Below, one piece after another: positions 44,682-53,381 of a stretch of DNA of 64,000 nt. Below the pieces are notes generated by a model, which had not been told where the DNA came from, did not search any database, and saw nothing but the letters and a program-made list of their open reading frames with translations. The DNA comes from PKWO01 sp036384915 (lineage in GTDB: Bacteria; Pseudomonadota; Gammaproteobacteria; Burkholderiales; Burkholderiaceae_D), in NCBI GenBank assembly GCA_036384915.1, contig DASVLJ010000049.1:1-64000 (forward strand). The letters run 5' to 3'. The first letter of the stretch is position 1. Each line of letters starts with the position of its first letter. The position numbers and the translations under genes were made by a program.

Positions 44682-45101
44682 ATGAGCATGCTGCAAGATT
44701 TCAAGGCGTTTGCCATCAAGGGCAATGTGGTGGACCTGGCAGTCGCCGTGATCATCGGCGGCGCATTCGGCAAGATTGTCGATTCGCTGGTGCAAGACAT
44801 GATCATGCCCATCGTCGGCAAGATTTTCGGCGGCCTGGATTTTTCCAGTTACTACATCGGCTTGAACGGACAAGCCGCCGGCTTGACGCTGGCGGAAGCG
44901 AAAAAAGGCGGCGCCGTGTTTGCCTACGGCAATTTCATCACGATTTCGCTTAACTTCCTGATCCTGGCCTTCATCATTTTCCAGATGGTGCAGGTGATCA
45001 ACAAGCTCAAGCGCGAAGAGCCGGCACCGCCCGCTGCGCCCGCAGTTACGCCGGAAGATATTTTGCTGTTGCGTGAGATTCGGGATTCATTGAAGAAGTA
45101 G
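44682..45101 (+). CDS. mscL: Large-conductance mechanosensitive channel
   Basis: A 139-residue homopentameric channel that opens under membrane tension to release solutes in hypoosmotic shock. TM1 is GNVVDLAVAVIIGGAFGKIV with the gate residues, TM2 is FLILAFIIFQMVQVINKL; the cytoplasmic C-terminal helix contains PPAAPAVTPEDILLLREIRDSL. The start codon at 44682 is preceded by GGGAGG at about -12. Confidence 0.97.
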   Translation: MSMLQDFKAFAIKGNVVDLAVAVIIGGAFGKIVDSLVQDMIMPIVGKIFGGLDFSSYYIGLNGQAAGLTLAEAKKGGAVFAYGNFITISLNFLILAFIIFQMVQVINKLKREEPAPPAAPAVTPEDILLLREIRDSLKK

Positions 45102-45128
45102 GCTTCGGAGGTGGTCGCCAATCGGCAA

Positions 45129-45237
45129 GTAGGTGCCGAGCGCAGCGAAGCCCAACGCCACCAAGGTTCCGCATATCGGGACAGGTCGATAAGCGACCTG
45201 CCGACGTTGGGCTTCGCTACGCTCAGCGCCAACCTAC
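45129..45237. repeat. Dispersed inverted-repeat element, copy 1
   Basis: The termini are 45129-45156 (GTAGGT...GCGCAGCGAAGCCCAAC) and 45206-45237 (GTTGGGCTTCGCTACGCTC...CCTAC), forming an imperfect inverted repeat. An inner 7-bp hairpin lies at 45182-45200 (CAGGTCG / CGACCTG). The ends match those of the element at 61298-61404; interiors differ. It lies between convergent genes. Confidence 0.75.
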
Positions 45238-45247
45238 AACGAAGCGC

Positions 45248-45958
45248 CTAAGCCTTGCCCTTGACCCCATCCAACTGCAACAAGCCACGTCGGTGTGCTT
45301 CGAACACGGCTTCGCCGCGCGAATGGACCGACAGCTTGTCGTAGATGTTCTTGATGTGGGTCTGCACGGTGCCCACCGACAGCGACAACTGCTTGGCCAC
45401 ATCGCCGTAGGAATCGCCGCGCGCGATCAAGTCGAGGATGGCGGCTTCGCGCTTGGTCAGCGCCACCGGCGGCGGCGCATCCGCCGCCAAGCCCTCTTCC
45501 TTTTTTGCTTCGTCACGCACACGGGCGCGCGCCAGCACCTTGCGCGCGATGATGGGGCTCATCGGCGAGCCGCCGGCGCGCAATTCGAGCACGGCGTTGA
45601 CCACGTCGAGCCGTCCGGCATCCTTCAAGACATAGCCGGAAGCGCCGGCTTCGATGCAGGCCAGCACGTTGTCGTCATCGGAGGACATCGTAATGACCAT
45701 GATGTCGCACTTGGGCAGATGTCGCACGCAGGCGCGGATCACGTCGATGCCGGTGCCGTCGGGCAGACCGAGGTCGGTCAGCAAGACGTCGATCTGCCCG
45801 GTGGCGAGCCATTCGACCGCCGGTTTGACGGCATCGAGCGCGCCAACCAGTTTCAATTCGGGAGATGATTCGATCGCCAGGCTCAAGGCGCGCCGCGTGA
45901 CGGCGTCGTCTTCGACGATCAAGACTTTGATGGGGTTGGCTGTTGCCGATGCCGACAT
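45248..45958 (-). CDS. NarL/FixJ-family response regulator, orphan
   Basis: A 236-residue regulator. The receiver domain has VEDD near residue 16, phospho-Asp in LLTDLGLPDG and Lys in YVLKDAG; a linker rich in Ala/Pro/Glu at about 145-170 leads to a LuxR-type HTH, LTKREAAILDLIARGDSYGDVA with SVGTVQTHIKNIYDKL. No kinase gene lies beside it. It is convergent with mscL, with the repeat element between, and divergent from the DegS-like protease. Confidence 0.9.
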   Translation of the reverse strand: MSASATANPIKVLIVEDDAVTRRALSLAIESSPELKLVGALDAVKPAVEWLATGQIDVLLTDLGLPDGTGIDVIRACVRHLPKCDIMVITMSSDDDNVLACIEAGASGYVLKDAGRLDVVNAVLELRAGGSPMSPIIARKVLARARVRDEAKKEEGLAADAPPPVALTKREAAILDLIARGDSYGDVAKQLSLSVGTVQTHIKNIYDKLSVHSRGEAVFEAHRRGLLQLDGVKGKA

Positions 45959-46287
45959 AGCTTATCCGTTGTTATTCACGTCATTGGCGCCTGCGCGGAC
46001 CTGCTCGGACAGGTTCTCTTGCTGCAGGCCCTCTTGTTTTCCTCAAGGCAACGAATAATGATAGCCAAGCTTGGCGCGTCTGGCTATCCTCTTCGTCCGA
46101 CAGATTATAGACGCTCCGGGCCCTTGTTAAAAAACAAATTGGTAGAGTTTGAGCCGGATCAAAGTGCGCGCTTCGCTATCGGGCGCACCCAGAAATTTTT
46201 GAAAAACAGGTAATATCGGACGTTTTCGGCTCAAATTTGCCGATTCACTTGCGGCTCGTTTGCCGAGTCCTTTCTCTCCCAAGCACT
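45959..46287. other. Intergenic region between orphan regulator and protease
   Basis: A 329-base stretch that must contain both divergent promoters. I see no convincing hexamer pair, RNA gene or additional reading frame. Confidence 0.5.
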
Positions 46288-47469
46288 ATGCGACGCTTCT
46301 GGCTTCTTTTCGCGCAAACCGTCACGGTCGGTCTGGCCGTGTTTTTCATCGTCAAAACGCTCAAGCCGGAATGGATTTCAGGCAGCCATCGTGCGCACGA
46401 CCTATCGTTGCTGGATGCGGCGCCGGGCAGTTCTCCGGGCCAGGGTTCTTACCGCGAGGCGGCGCGCCGTGCCATGCCGGCCGTGGTCAATATCTTCACC
46501 TCGAAGGAAACCAAGCAGGGCAAAAACCCGTTCACGAACGATCCCTTCCTGCACAAGTTTTTCGGCGACCGTTTCAACGAGCGCGACGACAAGCAATTGA
46601 GCCTGGGTTCGGGCGTCATCGTCAGCAAAGAAGGCTTCATTTTGACCAATAACCACGTGGTGGAATCGGCCGATGAAATCGAAGTGGCGCTGGCCGATGG
46701 ACGGAAGGCCGTGGCCAAGCTGGTCGGTACCGACCCGGAAACCGACCTGGCCGTGATCAAGATCGATCTGCCCGATCTGCCTGCCATCGCGCTGGGCCAT
46801 TCGGAACAAGCCCAAGTCGGCGACGTGGTGCTGGCCATCGGCAACCCGTTCGGCGTGGGCGAGACCGTGACAATGGGCATCGTGTCGGCGCTGCGGCGCA
46901 ATTTCGGCGTCAATACCTTCGAGAATTTCATTCAGACCGATGCGGCGATCAATCCGGGCAATTCGGGCGGCGCACTGATCGATACCGCCGGCAACCTGCT
47001 CGGCATCAATACCGCGATCTATTCGCGCGGAGGCGGATCGCTCGGCATCGGGTTTGCCATTCCCGGCTCCACCGCCAAGACCGTGCTCGAATCGATCGTC
47101 GCCAACGGATCGGTGGTACGCGGCTACATCGGCGTGGAACCGCAAGACATCACCGCCGATCTGGCCGAAAGCTTCGGCTTGAACACGCGTAGCGGCGCAA
47201 TCATCGCCGGCGTGGTCAAGGGCGACCCGGCGGACAAGGCCGGCATCAAGCCGGGCGACATCCTGGTGGCCATCAACGGCAAGCCGGTGGTCGATACCAA
47301 CGACATGCTCAATGCCATCGCCCAACTCGCGCCGGGAAGCAAGGCGCAGATGACGATATTGCGCAAGACGGAAGAAACCAAGGTCGACGTGGAAGTCGGC
47401 AAGCGGCCCAGGATTCAGCGTACGCAGCCCGAACCACAGGTGCCTCAGGGCGACAACCCGGAAGAATAA
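46288..47469 (+). CDS. Membrane-anchored HtrA/DegS-like serine protease
   Basis: A 393-residue protease with ATG at 46288. The N-terminal TM anchor FAQTVTVGLAVFFIVKTL is uncleaved. The trypsin-like domain has His in LTNNHVVESADE, Asp in DPETDLAVIK and Ser in NPGNSGGALID. One PDZ domain follows (about residues 285-375, SGAIIAGVVKGDPADKAGIKPGDIL), fitting the DegS/AlgW class that starts envelope-stress signalling by cutting an anti-sigma factor. No anti-sigma or sigma gene is adjacent, so the substrate is open. Confidence 0.92.
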   Translation: MRRFWLLFAQTVTVGLAVFFIVKTLKPEWISGSHRAHDLSLLDAAPGSSPGQGSYREAARRAMPAVVNIFTSKETKQGKNPFTNDPFLHKFFGDRFNERDDKQLSLGSGVIVSKEGFILTNNHVVESADEIEVALADGRKAVAKLVGTDPETDLAVIKIDLPDLPAIALGHSEQAQVGDVVLAIGNPFGVGETVTMGIVSALRRNFGVNTFENFIQTDAAINPGNSGGALIDTAGNLLGINTAIYSRGGGSLGIGFAIPGSTAKTVLESIVANGSVVRGYIGVEPQDITADLAESFGLNTRSGAIIAGVVKGDPADKAGIKPGDILVAINGKPVVDTNDMLNAIAQLAPGSKAQMTILRKTEETKVDVEVGKRPRIQRTQPEPQVPQGDNPEE

Positions 47470-47479
47470 GGAGCAGGAC

Positions 47480-48175
47480 GTGCATATCCGCGATTTGACG
47501 CAATACCTGGCCGAACTGAGGGAGAACAATAACCGCGCCTGGTTCGTGATGAACAAGCCGCGCTACGACATCCTGCGCGCCGAATTCCTCGATCTGGTGA
47601 CGAAGCTGATCGCCGACATCGCCAGGTTCGATCCGCCGATTGCAGCCTGCAATCCGAAGAAAGCGATCTTCCGCATCAACCGCGACGTGCGCTTCGCCAA
47701 CGACAAGAGCCCGTACAAGACTTACTTCTCGGCCGCCATCACGGCATCGGGCATGAAAAAGCCGAGCCAGGGCGGCGGTCCGATGTATTACTTCCACATC
47801 GATGCGGATGGCATGCTGCTACTGGCCGCCGGCGAATACATGCCGCCCGCCGACCGCATCCGTTCGATCCGCAATGCCATCGCGGTCGACGTCAAGGGCT
47901 TCGGCAAGATGGTGAAGAACAAGAAGATGCTTGAGACTTTCGGCGAGCTCGATGACGAGAGCAAGCTGTCACGCCCACCCAAGGGTTTCGATGCGGAGTC
48001 GCCGCATATCGAACACATCAAACTGAAGAATTTCCTGGTCGAGAAGAGCTATTCGATCAAGCGCAAGATACCGGCCGATCTGGGCAAGGACTTGGCGACG
48101 GCATTCAAGGATGCCTTGCCGCTGGTGACATGGTTGCGGCAGGTGAAAACCGAGACGAAGGCGGTAAAAGAATAG
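47480..48175 (+). CDS. DUF2461 family protein
   Basis: A 231-residue cytoplasmic protein with a GTG start at 47480, decided by AAGGAGCAGGAC directly upstream. The family segments LAELRENNNRAWFVMNKPRYD, FRINRDVRFANDKSPYKTYF and GPMYYFHIDADGMLLLAAGEYMP are complete, matching DUF2461/TIGR02453. The function is unknown. It follows the protease by 10 bases, probably cotranscribed, and ends at a very long hairpin shared with tatC. Confidence 0.9.
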   Translation: MHIRDLTQYLAELRENNNRAWFVMNKPRYDILRAEFLDLVTKLIADIARFDPPIAACNPKKAIFRINRDVRFANDKSPYKTYFSAAITASGMKKPSQGGGPMYYFHIDADGMLLLAAGEYMPPADRIRSIRNAIAVDVKGFGKMVKNKKMLETFGELDDESKLSRPPKGFDAESPHIEHIKLKNFLVEKSYSIKRKIPADLGKDLATAFKDALPLVTWLRQVKTETKAVKE

Positions 48176-48181
48176 AGGTTC

Positions 48182-48236
48182 GCAGAGTGGAAAAGCCGCA
48201 GGCGTGCGACGCACGCCTGCGGCTTTTCCACTCTGC
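48182..48236. terminator. Very long perfect bidirectional hairpin
   Basis: 26-base perfectly complementary arms (48182-48207 and 48211-48236) with a 3-base loop. They contain an internal AAAA/TTTT segment and a GC core. It separates the convergent DUF2461 and tatC genes and can terminate both. The stem is longer than usual intrinsic terminators. Confidence 0.85.
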
Positions 48237-48246
48237 AATTCTTTCG

Positions 48247-49008
48247 CTACGCCGACTCTTCCTCCGGCGCCGTCGTCATCTTGACGAACAGCGGCGCCAC
48301 CAGCAATCCCACCTCGAACAGCAGCCACAGCGGAATCGCCAGCATCAGCATCGACGCCGCATCGGGCGGCGTGACGATGGCCGAAATGACGAACGCGCCG
48401 ACGATCACGTAGCGGCGGAACTCCTTGAGCTTTTCGACCGAGATCAAACCCATGCGCACCAGCACCACCACCACGATGGGCACTTCGAAGGTCAGGCCAA
48501 AACAGAGGAACATGGTCAGCGCGAAATCGAAATAGCTTTCGATGTCGGGGGCGACGTTGATCGATTCGGGCGCGTATTGCAGCACGACCTTGAACACGAC
48601 CTTGAAGACGAAGAAATAACAAAACGCGATGCCGGCCACGAACAGGACGGTGGAGGACACCACCAGCGGCGCGATCAACCGCTTCTCGTGCGCATATAGA
48701 CCCGGCGCGATGAAGGCCCAGGCCTGGTACAGCACCCAAGGGAGCGCCACCACAAAGGCCGTCAGCAGCGTGACTTTCAAGGGAATCATGAAAGGCGTCA
48801 GCACGCCGGTGGCGATCATCTTCGAACCGGCCGGCAGCGCCGCGATCATCGGGTGGGCCAGAATGTCGTAGATCGTGTTCGACCATGGGAACATGCAAAT
48901 GAACACCAGCAGCACGGCGCCACCGGCACGCACGATGCGGTCGCGCAATTCGACGAGGTGCGAGATAAAGGTCTCGGCGACGCTCTCTTCCTTGTTGTCT
49001 TCGGTCAT
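48247..49008 (-). CDS. tatC: Sec-independent translocase TatC
   Basis: A 253-residue polytopic membrane protein that recognises twin-arginine signals together with TatB. The N-terminus has ETFISHLVELRDRIVRAGG, the family-defining HLxELRxR motif; six TM helices follow, including FVVALPWVLYQAWAFIAPGLY. The short cytoplasmic tail is PEEESA-like. Last gene of tatABC. The Rieske protein PetA (43780) is a likely client in this window. Confidence 0.96.
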   Translation of the reverse strand: MTEDNKEESVAETFISHLVELRDRIVRAGGAVLLVFICMFPWSNTIYDILAHPMIAALPAGSKMIATGVLTPFMIPLKVTLLTAFVVALPWVLYQAWAFIAPGLYAHEKRLIAPLVVSSTVLFVAGIAFCYFFVFKVVFKVVLQYAPESINVAPDIESYFDFALTMFLCFGLTFEVPIVVVVLVRMGLISVEKLKEFRRYVIVGAFVISAIVTPPDAASMLMLAIPLWLLFEVGLLVAPLFVKMTTAPEEESA

Positions 49009-49041
49009 CGGGGAGTGAGACAGGCGGCCGCCATGGCGCCG

Positions 49042-49545
49042 TCAGTGAAAGAAAGTGCGATTGCCCGTCATGCCTGCGGGACGATGGCGCGCCACGCGTG
49101 CGGCGGCCGAAGTGACGCGGGTCTTTTGCCCGGTCTGCTGCTTGTACCACGAGGGCACGGCGTCGCGCGCCAGCTTCTTGCGCCGGAAGGACTTGGCCTT
49201 TTTGGCGATGTGCTCTGCGTCGGGTGCCGTCTCCGGGGCACCGGCCGCCCGAGCCCCCTGCATATCGGACCACACGCCGTTGATCTGATTGCTTGCCTCG
49301 CTGAGGCCGCCGGCAATGGTCTGTTGAACGTCGGACGCCGCCTGCTGGAATTCCTGGCGCACCTTGTTCAACTCTTCCATCTCCATCTCGCGGCTGACTT
49401 CAGCCTTGACTTCATTGATATAGCGCTGCGCACGGCCGAACAGGGACCCTGCCATCCGCGCTACCTTGGGCAGTTTCTCCGGCCCGATGACGACGAGCGC
49501 CACGGCGCCTATCATCACCAGCTTGGTAAGACCGAGATCGAGCAT
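49042..49545 (-). CDS. tatB: Sec-independent translocase TatB
   Basis: A 167-residue protein with a short N-terminal TM (LTKLVMIGAVALVVIGPEKLP), the hinge LPKVARMAGSLFGRAQRYI and an amphipathic helix, followed by a basic, poorly conserved tail ending TGNRTFFH. Glu at position 8 typical of TatB is replaced by Lys in this reading (LGLTKLV). It partners TatC in the substrate receptor. Confidence 0.93.
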   Translation of the reverse strand: MLDLGLTKLVMIGAVALVVIGPEKLPKVARMAGSLFGRAQRYINEVKAEVSREMEMEELNKVRQEFQQAASDVQQTIAGGLSEASNQINGVWSDMQGARAAGAPETAPDAEHIAKKAKSFRRKKLARDAVPSWYKQQTGQKTRVTSAAARVARHRPAGMTGNRTFFH

Positions 49546-49576
49546 GCTTGCCGCGCTTCAGTACAGGCTTCGCGGA

Positions 49577-49807
49577 TCAGCTACGCGTCTTTTCCTTGAC
49601 TTCGACGTCGACCGTCGATTTGTCGGCCACTTGGGGCGGCGCGGACTGCGATTGGGCAGGCTTGTCCTCCTCCCCCCTCATTCCGTCCTTGAAACCCTTG
49701 ACCGCCTTGCCGAGGTCGGACCCGACATTGCGCAGTTTGCCGGTACCGAAAATCACGACCACGACCAGCAGCAACAGCAATAAATGTATAGGACTCAAAC
49801 TACCCAT
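49577..49807 (-). CDS. tatA: Sec-independent translocase TatA
   Basis: A 76-residue pore subunit. The ATG at 49807 gives MGSLSPIHLLLLLLVVVVIFGTGKLRN, a short TM followed by the FGTGKL hinge and the amphipathic helix DLGKAVKGFKDGM; an acidic/Lys tail ends EKTRS. It oligomerises with the TatBC-substrate complex. First of the tat genes, 58 bases after the HIT gene. Confidence 0.94.
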   Translation of the reverse strand: MGSLSPIHLLLLLLVVVVIFGTGKLRNVGSDLGKAVKGFKDGMRGEEDKPAQSQSAPPQVADKSTVDVEVKEKTRS

Positions 49808-49865
49808 GATGTTTCTCCCGAACAGGCATTTACGCCCAATATTCACATTACCGTTATACGCCAAA

Positions 49866-50243
49866 TCAACGCTGTCCGCGCCAGGGATGCGGGCCGCCGA
49901 TCACGTGCATGTGCAAGTGATAGACTTCCTGCCCGCCATCGGGGCCTGTGTTGAACAAGGTCTTGAAGCCGCCGCTGCCGTTACCGGCGCCGGCAACATA
50001 ACCGCAGCCTTGTTCTTGTGCCAGTTTGGGCGCCAATAAAGCCATTTTACCCAACAATGCGGAATGTTCCTCGCGGCAATCCGCCAAGGTCGGAATATGT
50101 TGCTTGGGCACCAACAAAAAGTGCACGGGCGCGGCCGGATTGATGTCATGGAAGACAATCAAGTCCTCGTCTTCATAAATCGTCTTCGACGGAATCTGCT
50201 TGGCTGCAATTTTGCAGAAGATGCAATTGTCCACGCTATTCAC
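49866..50243 (-). CDS. HIT-family (HINT-like) nucleotide hydrolase
   Basis: A 125-residue purine nucleoside phosphoramidase-type protein. Zn ligand Cys pair in NCIFCKI, DDEDLIVFHDINPAAPVHFLLVPKQHI-type core and the catalytic triad VYHLHMHVIGG (HxHxH). The GTG at 50243 is given; a GTG at 50234 has the better-placed AAGG upstream and may be the true start. It follows hisE, as in many proteobacteria. Confidence 0.93.
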   Translation of the reverse strand: MNSVDNCIFCKIAAKQIPSKTIYEDEDLIVFHDINPAAPVHFLLVPKQHIPTLADCREEHSALLGKMALLAPKLAQEQGCGYVAGAGNGSGGFKTLFNTGPDGGQEVYHLHMHVIGGPHPWRGQR

Positions 50244-50290
50244 CTTACCCTATGTTTGACTGGCTTCACCGCCCGTTTATTCCCGCGTTA

Positions 50291-50659
50291 CTAATCACGC
50301 TTTTCGGCTTGCTCGCGCTGTTCCACCTTACGCATGGCTTTTTCTTCGATGCCGGACAAGCCTTCGCGCCTTGCCAATTCATCCAGCACTTGCTGCGGCG
50401 TCAAGTTGAATTGCGCCAGCATGACCAGGGAATGGAACCACAGATCGGCGCATTCGTAGAGCACCTTGTCCGCATCGCCCGTCACGCGCGCGTCTTTCGC
50501 GGCCATGACGGTTTCAGTGGCTTCTTCGCCGATCTTTTTCAGGATGGCATCGTCGCCCTTGGCGAACAGGCGCGCAACGTAGGACTTGTCCGGGTCACCG
50601 CCGTTGGCGAGCTTGCGCGATTCGATGACTTGGGCCAGGCGGGAAAGGATGTCGCTCAT
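50291..50659 (-). CDS. hisE: Phosphoribosyl-ATP pyrophosphatase
   Basis: A 122-residue enzyme for the second histidine step, PR-ATP to PR-AMP. The ATG at 50659 (MSDILSRLAQVIESRK) is preferred; a GTG at 50695 would add 12 residues. The MazG-like helical motif KKIGEEATETVMAAKD and the second acidic helix VLYECADLWFHSLVML bind Mg-diphosphate. Separate hisE and hisI genes are typical of beta- and alphaproteobacteria. Confidence 0.95.
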   Translation of the reverse strand: MSDILSRLAQVIESRKLANGGDPDKSYVARLFAKGDDAILKKIGEEATETVMAAKDARVTGDADKVLYECADLWFHSLVMLAQFNLTPQQVLDELARREGLSGIEEKAMRKVEQREQAEKRD

Positions 50660-50720
50660 CTTGGCTTCGTTAATTTGCCCCGCTGTCGTCTCCACGAAAA
50701 CGGGAACGACACGGGGCGGT

Positions 50721-51125
50721 TCATTTGTAAATACTCTCCGGGTCTTTCAACACCGGTTCGACCGCGACCCAATCGCTGTCGTCATCGCGGCCCTGCAATT
50801 GCTGGAAGAAACAGGAATGCCGGCCAGTGTGGCAAGCGATTCCGCCGGCCTGCTCGACGGTCAACAGCACCACGTCTTCGTCGCAATCGACACGGATATC
50901 GGTCACCTTTTGCACATGGCCCGACTCTTCGCCCTTATGCCAGAGCTTCTTGCGCGAACGGCTCCAGTAGACGGCTTCGCCGAGCTCCACGGTCTTGGCC
51001 AGGGCTTCGCGGTTCATCCAGGCGAACATGAGCACGTGGCCGGTGCCGGCCTCTTGCGCGATCACAGGCACGAGACCGTGCTCATCCCATTTCACTTTGT
51101 TCAGCCACTTGGCTTTGACGCTCAT
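50721..51125 (-). CDS. hisI: Phosphoribosyl-AMP cyclohydrolase
   Basis: A 134-residue Zn/Mg enzyme opening the purine ring of PR-AMP (third histidine step). Motifs: MFAWMNREALAKTVE, YWSRSRKKLWHKGEESGH, RVDCDEDVVLLTV with the metal-binding Asp residues, and HTGRHSCFF with Zn ligand Cys. It overlaps hisF by 4 bases (ATGA), indicating translational coupling. Confidence 0.96.
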   Translation of the reverse strand: MSVKAKWLNKVKWDEHGLVPVIAQEAGTGHVLMFAWMNREALAKTVELGEAVYWSRSRKKLWHKGEESGHVQKVTDIRVDCDEDVVLLTVEQAGGIACHTGRHSCFFQQLQGRDDDSDWVAVEPVLKDPESIYK

Positions 51126-51886
51126 GAAAGCCTCATTGGAATACCTTGTGCTGCCATGAGATTCTTCGCTTCCTGCACCGTGTGCTGGCCAAAGTGGAAG
51201 ATCGAGGCAGCCAGCACCGCGTCGGCGTGGCCCAGCTTGATGCCATCGGCCAAATCCTGCAAACTCCCCACCCCGCCGGAGGCGATCACGGGCACGCTGA
51301 CTGAATCCGACACGGCACGCGTCAGAGCGAGATCGAAACCGGACTTGGTGCCGTCGCGGTCCATGCTGGTCAAGAGGATTTCACCGACGCCATAGTTTTC
51401 CATCTTTTGCGCCCACTCGACCACGTCGAGGCCGGTGGCCTTGCGTCCGCCGTGAGTGTAGACTTCCCAGCGGCCATCGCCGCTCTTCTTGGCGTCGATG
51501 GCAACGACGATGCATTGCGAGCCATACTTCAGCGCCGCATCCTTGACCAATTGCGGATTGGCCACGGCGGCGCTGTTGATGCCGATCTTGTCGGCACCGG
51601 CATTCAAGAGACGGCGCACGTCTTCCACTGCGCGCACGCCGCCGCCCACGGTCAGGGGGATGAAGACCTGCGATGCCACGGCTTCGATGATGGGCAGGAT
51701 CAGGTCGCGGCCGTCCGAGGTGGCCGTGATGTCGAGGAAAGTGATTTCGTCGGCACCCTGCTCGTCATAGCGGCGCGCAATTTCGACCGGATCGCCCGCA
51801 TCACGCAGTTCGACGAAATTGACGCCCTTGACGACGCGGCCGGCGGTCACGTCCAGGCAAGGGATGATGCGTTTAGCAAGCGCCAT
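51122..51886 (-). CDS. hisF: Imidazole glycerol phosphate synthase cyclase subunit
   Basis: A 254-residue (beta-alpha)8 barrel that converts PRFAR and ammonia to IGP and AICAR. Catalytic Asp residues are in RIIPCLDVTAGRVVKG (Asp near 11) and LTSMDRDGTKSGFD (Asp near 130); the phosphate sites GGGVRAVEDV and ASGGVGSLQDL are present. It works with HisH encoded at 52736. Overlaps hisI and lies 2 bases after hisA. Confidence 0.97.
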   Translation of the reverse strand: MALAKRIIPCLDVTAGRVVKGVNFVELRDAGDPVEIARRYDEQGADEITFLDITATSDGRDLILPIIEAVASQVFIPLTVGGGVRAVEDVRRLLNAGADKIGINSAAVANPQLVKDAALKYGSQCIVVAIDAKKSGDGRWEVYTHGGRKATGLDVVEWAQKMENYGVGEILLTSMDRDGTKSGFDLALTRAVSDSVSVPVIASGGVGSLQDLADGIKLGHADAVLAASIFHFGQHTVQEAKNLMAAQGIPMRLS

Positions 51887-51888
51887 GG

Positions 51889-52680
51889 TTATTCGTCCGG
51901 GACTTCCTGCTCAAGGTCGCCGCTCAACTCGTCGGCGCGCTCCTGTGCGGAACGCAGGTCCAACGTGCCTTCGTAGATGGACCGGCCGCAGATCACGCCG
52001 TCGATGCCTTCGTGCTGCACCGCGCACAGGGCTTCGACGTCCTTGAGGTTGTGCAAGCCGCCCGAGGCAATCACGGGGATGGTCATGCTTTGCGCCAGCT
52101 TGACGGTGGCGTCGATATTGACGCCGGCCATCATGCCGTCGCGGCCGATGTCGGTATAAACGATGGCTTCGCAGCCATAATCTTCAAACTTCTTGGCCAA
52201 GTCGATCACTTCATGGCCCGAGAGCTTGCTCCAGCCATCGGTTGCCACCTTGCCATCCTTGGCATCGAGGCCGACGATGATCTGGCCCGGGAAGGCGCTG
52301 CAGGCATCATGCAGAAAACCGGGATTCTTCACCGCGGCCGTACCGATGATGATGTAGCTCAAGCCGTCGTCGAGGAAGCGCTCGATGGTATCGAGGTCGC
52401 GGATGCCGCCGCCCAATTGCACCGGAATTTCGTCGAGGTCGTTTTCCTCGGCATAGTCGCGCACGGCGCGGATGATGGCTTTCACGGCCGCCTCGTTCTT
52501 GGGCTTGCCGGCAAAGGCCCCGTTCAAGTCAACCAGATGCAGGCGGCGCGCGCCTTGCGCCAGCCAATGGCGGGCCATTTGGCCTGGGTCGTCGGAGAAT
52601 ACGGTGGCTTGGTCCATATCGCCTTGTTTCAGGCGCACGCAATGACCGTCTTTGAGGTCGATGGCAGGTATGAGCAGCAT
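51889..52680 (-). CDS. hisA: ProFAR isomerase
   Basis: A 263-residue (beta-alpha)8 isomerase acting before HisHF. The N-terminus MLLIPAIDLKDGHCVRLKQGD carries the catalytic Asp (about residue 8); the second, TDIGRDGMMAGVN, is near residue 140, and the phosphate loop is ASGGLHNLKDVEAL. The C-terminal acidic tail (EQEVPDE) extends slightly beyond the usual length. Confidence 0.97.
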   Translation of the reverse strand: MLLIPAIDLKDGHCVRLKQGDMDQATVFSDDPGQMARHWLAQGARRLHLVDLNGAFAGKPKNEAAVKAIIRAVRDYAEENDLDEIPVQLGGGIRDLDTIERFLDDGLSYIIIGTAAVKNPGFLHDACSAFPGQIIVGLDAKDGKVATDGWSKLSGHEVIDLAKKFEDYGCEAIVYTDIGRDGMMAGVNIDATVKLAQSMTIPVIASGGLHNLKDVEALCAVQHEGIDGVICGRSIYEGTLDLRSAQERADELSGDLEQEVPDE

Positions 52681-52735
52681 GGCTACAGAAGAGTGGAAGT
52701 GATTGGGGGTGTTCCGCTAAGCCTTGGGCAAACTG

Positions 52736-53377
52736 TCAGGGATTCCAATTTACGAAATTCTTATATAACTGCAAACCGGCGGCGGCGCTCTTCTCCGGAT
52801 GGAATTGCGTCGCAAAAATGTTATCCCGCGCGATAGCGCTGCAAAACATGTCGCCGTAGAGGGTTTCGCCGGCAACGTGGGCCCGATCCGCAGGTTGCGC
52901 GTAATAGCTATGCACGAAATAAAAGTAGCTGTTGTCGGCGATGCCTTGCCACAACGGGTGGGACACGGTCTGGTTGACGCGGTTCCAGCCCATTTGCGGC
53001 ACTTTAAAGCGAGAGCCGTCATCCTGCAAGCGGTCCTCGAGCCGAAAGCGCACCACTTTGCCCGGAAACAGGCCCATACAAGGGATATCGCCTTCTTCGC
53101 TCCAGTCGAAAAGCAATTGCTCGCCGACACACACGCCGAACATAGGCTTGTTCTTCGAGGCTTCGATCACGGTCTCTTGCAAGCCCGATTCGCGCAGGCA
53201 GCGCATGCAATCGCGCATGGCGCCCTGGCCCGGGAACACCAGGCGGTCGGCGCTCTTCACGTCGGCAATATCGCCGGAGATCATGACATTGGCTTCGGGT
53301 GCGACATGGCGCAGGGCTTGCGCGACAGAGCGCAGATTCCCCATGCCGTAATCCACCACAACGATTTTGTTGCTCAT
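52736..53377 (-). CDS. hisH: Imidazole glycerol phosphate synthase glutaminase subunit
   Basis: A 213-residue class I glutamine amidotransferase giving ammonia to HisF. The ATG at 53377 starts MSNKIVVVDYGMGNLRSVAQ. The nucleophile Cys is in MFGVCVGEQLLFDWSEEGD (about residue 85), and the His-x-Glu pair is in FATQFHPEKSA near the C-terminus. It lies 4 bases after hisB and 55 bases before hisA. Confidence 0.96.
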   Translation of the reverse strand: MSNKIVVVDYGMGNLRSVAQALRHVAPEANVMISGDIADVKSADRLVFPGQGAMRDCMRCLRESGLQETVIEASKNKPMFGVCVGEQLLFDWSEEGDIPCMGLFPGKVVRFRLEDRLQDDGSRFKVPQMGWNRVNQTVSHPLWQGIADNSYFYFVHSYYAQPADRAHVAGETLYGDMFCSAIARDNIFATQFHPEKSAAAGLQLYKNFVNWNP

Positions 53378-53381
53378 GGCA

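Noticed and set aside
45129..45237. Reading the repeat as a simple terminator for mscL
   Set aside because: The arms are imperfect, no T run follows, and the ends are shared with a second locus at 61298-61404, so a dispersed element is the better description.
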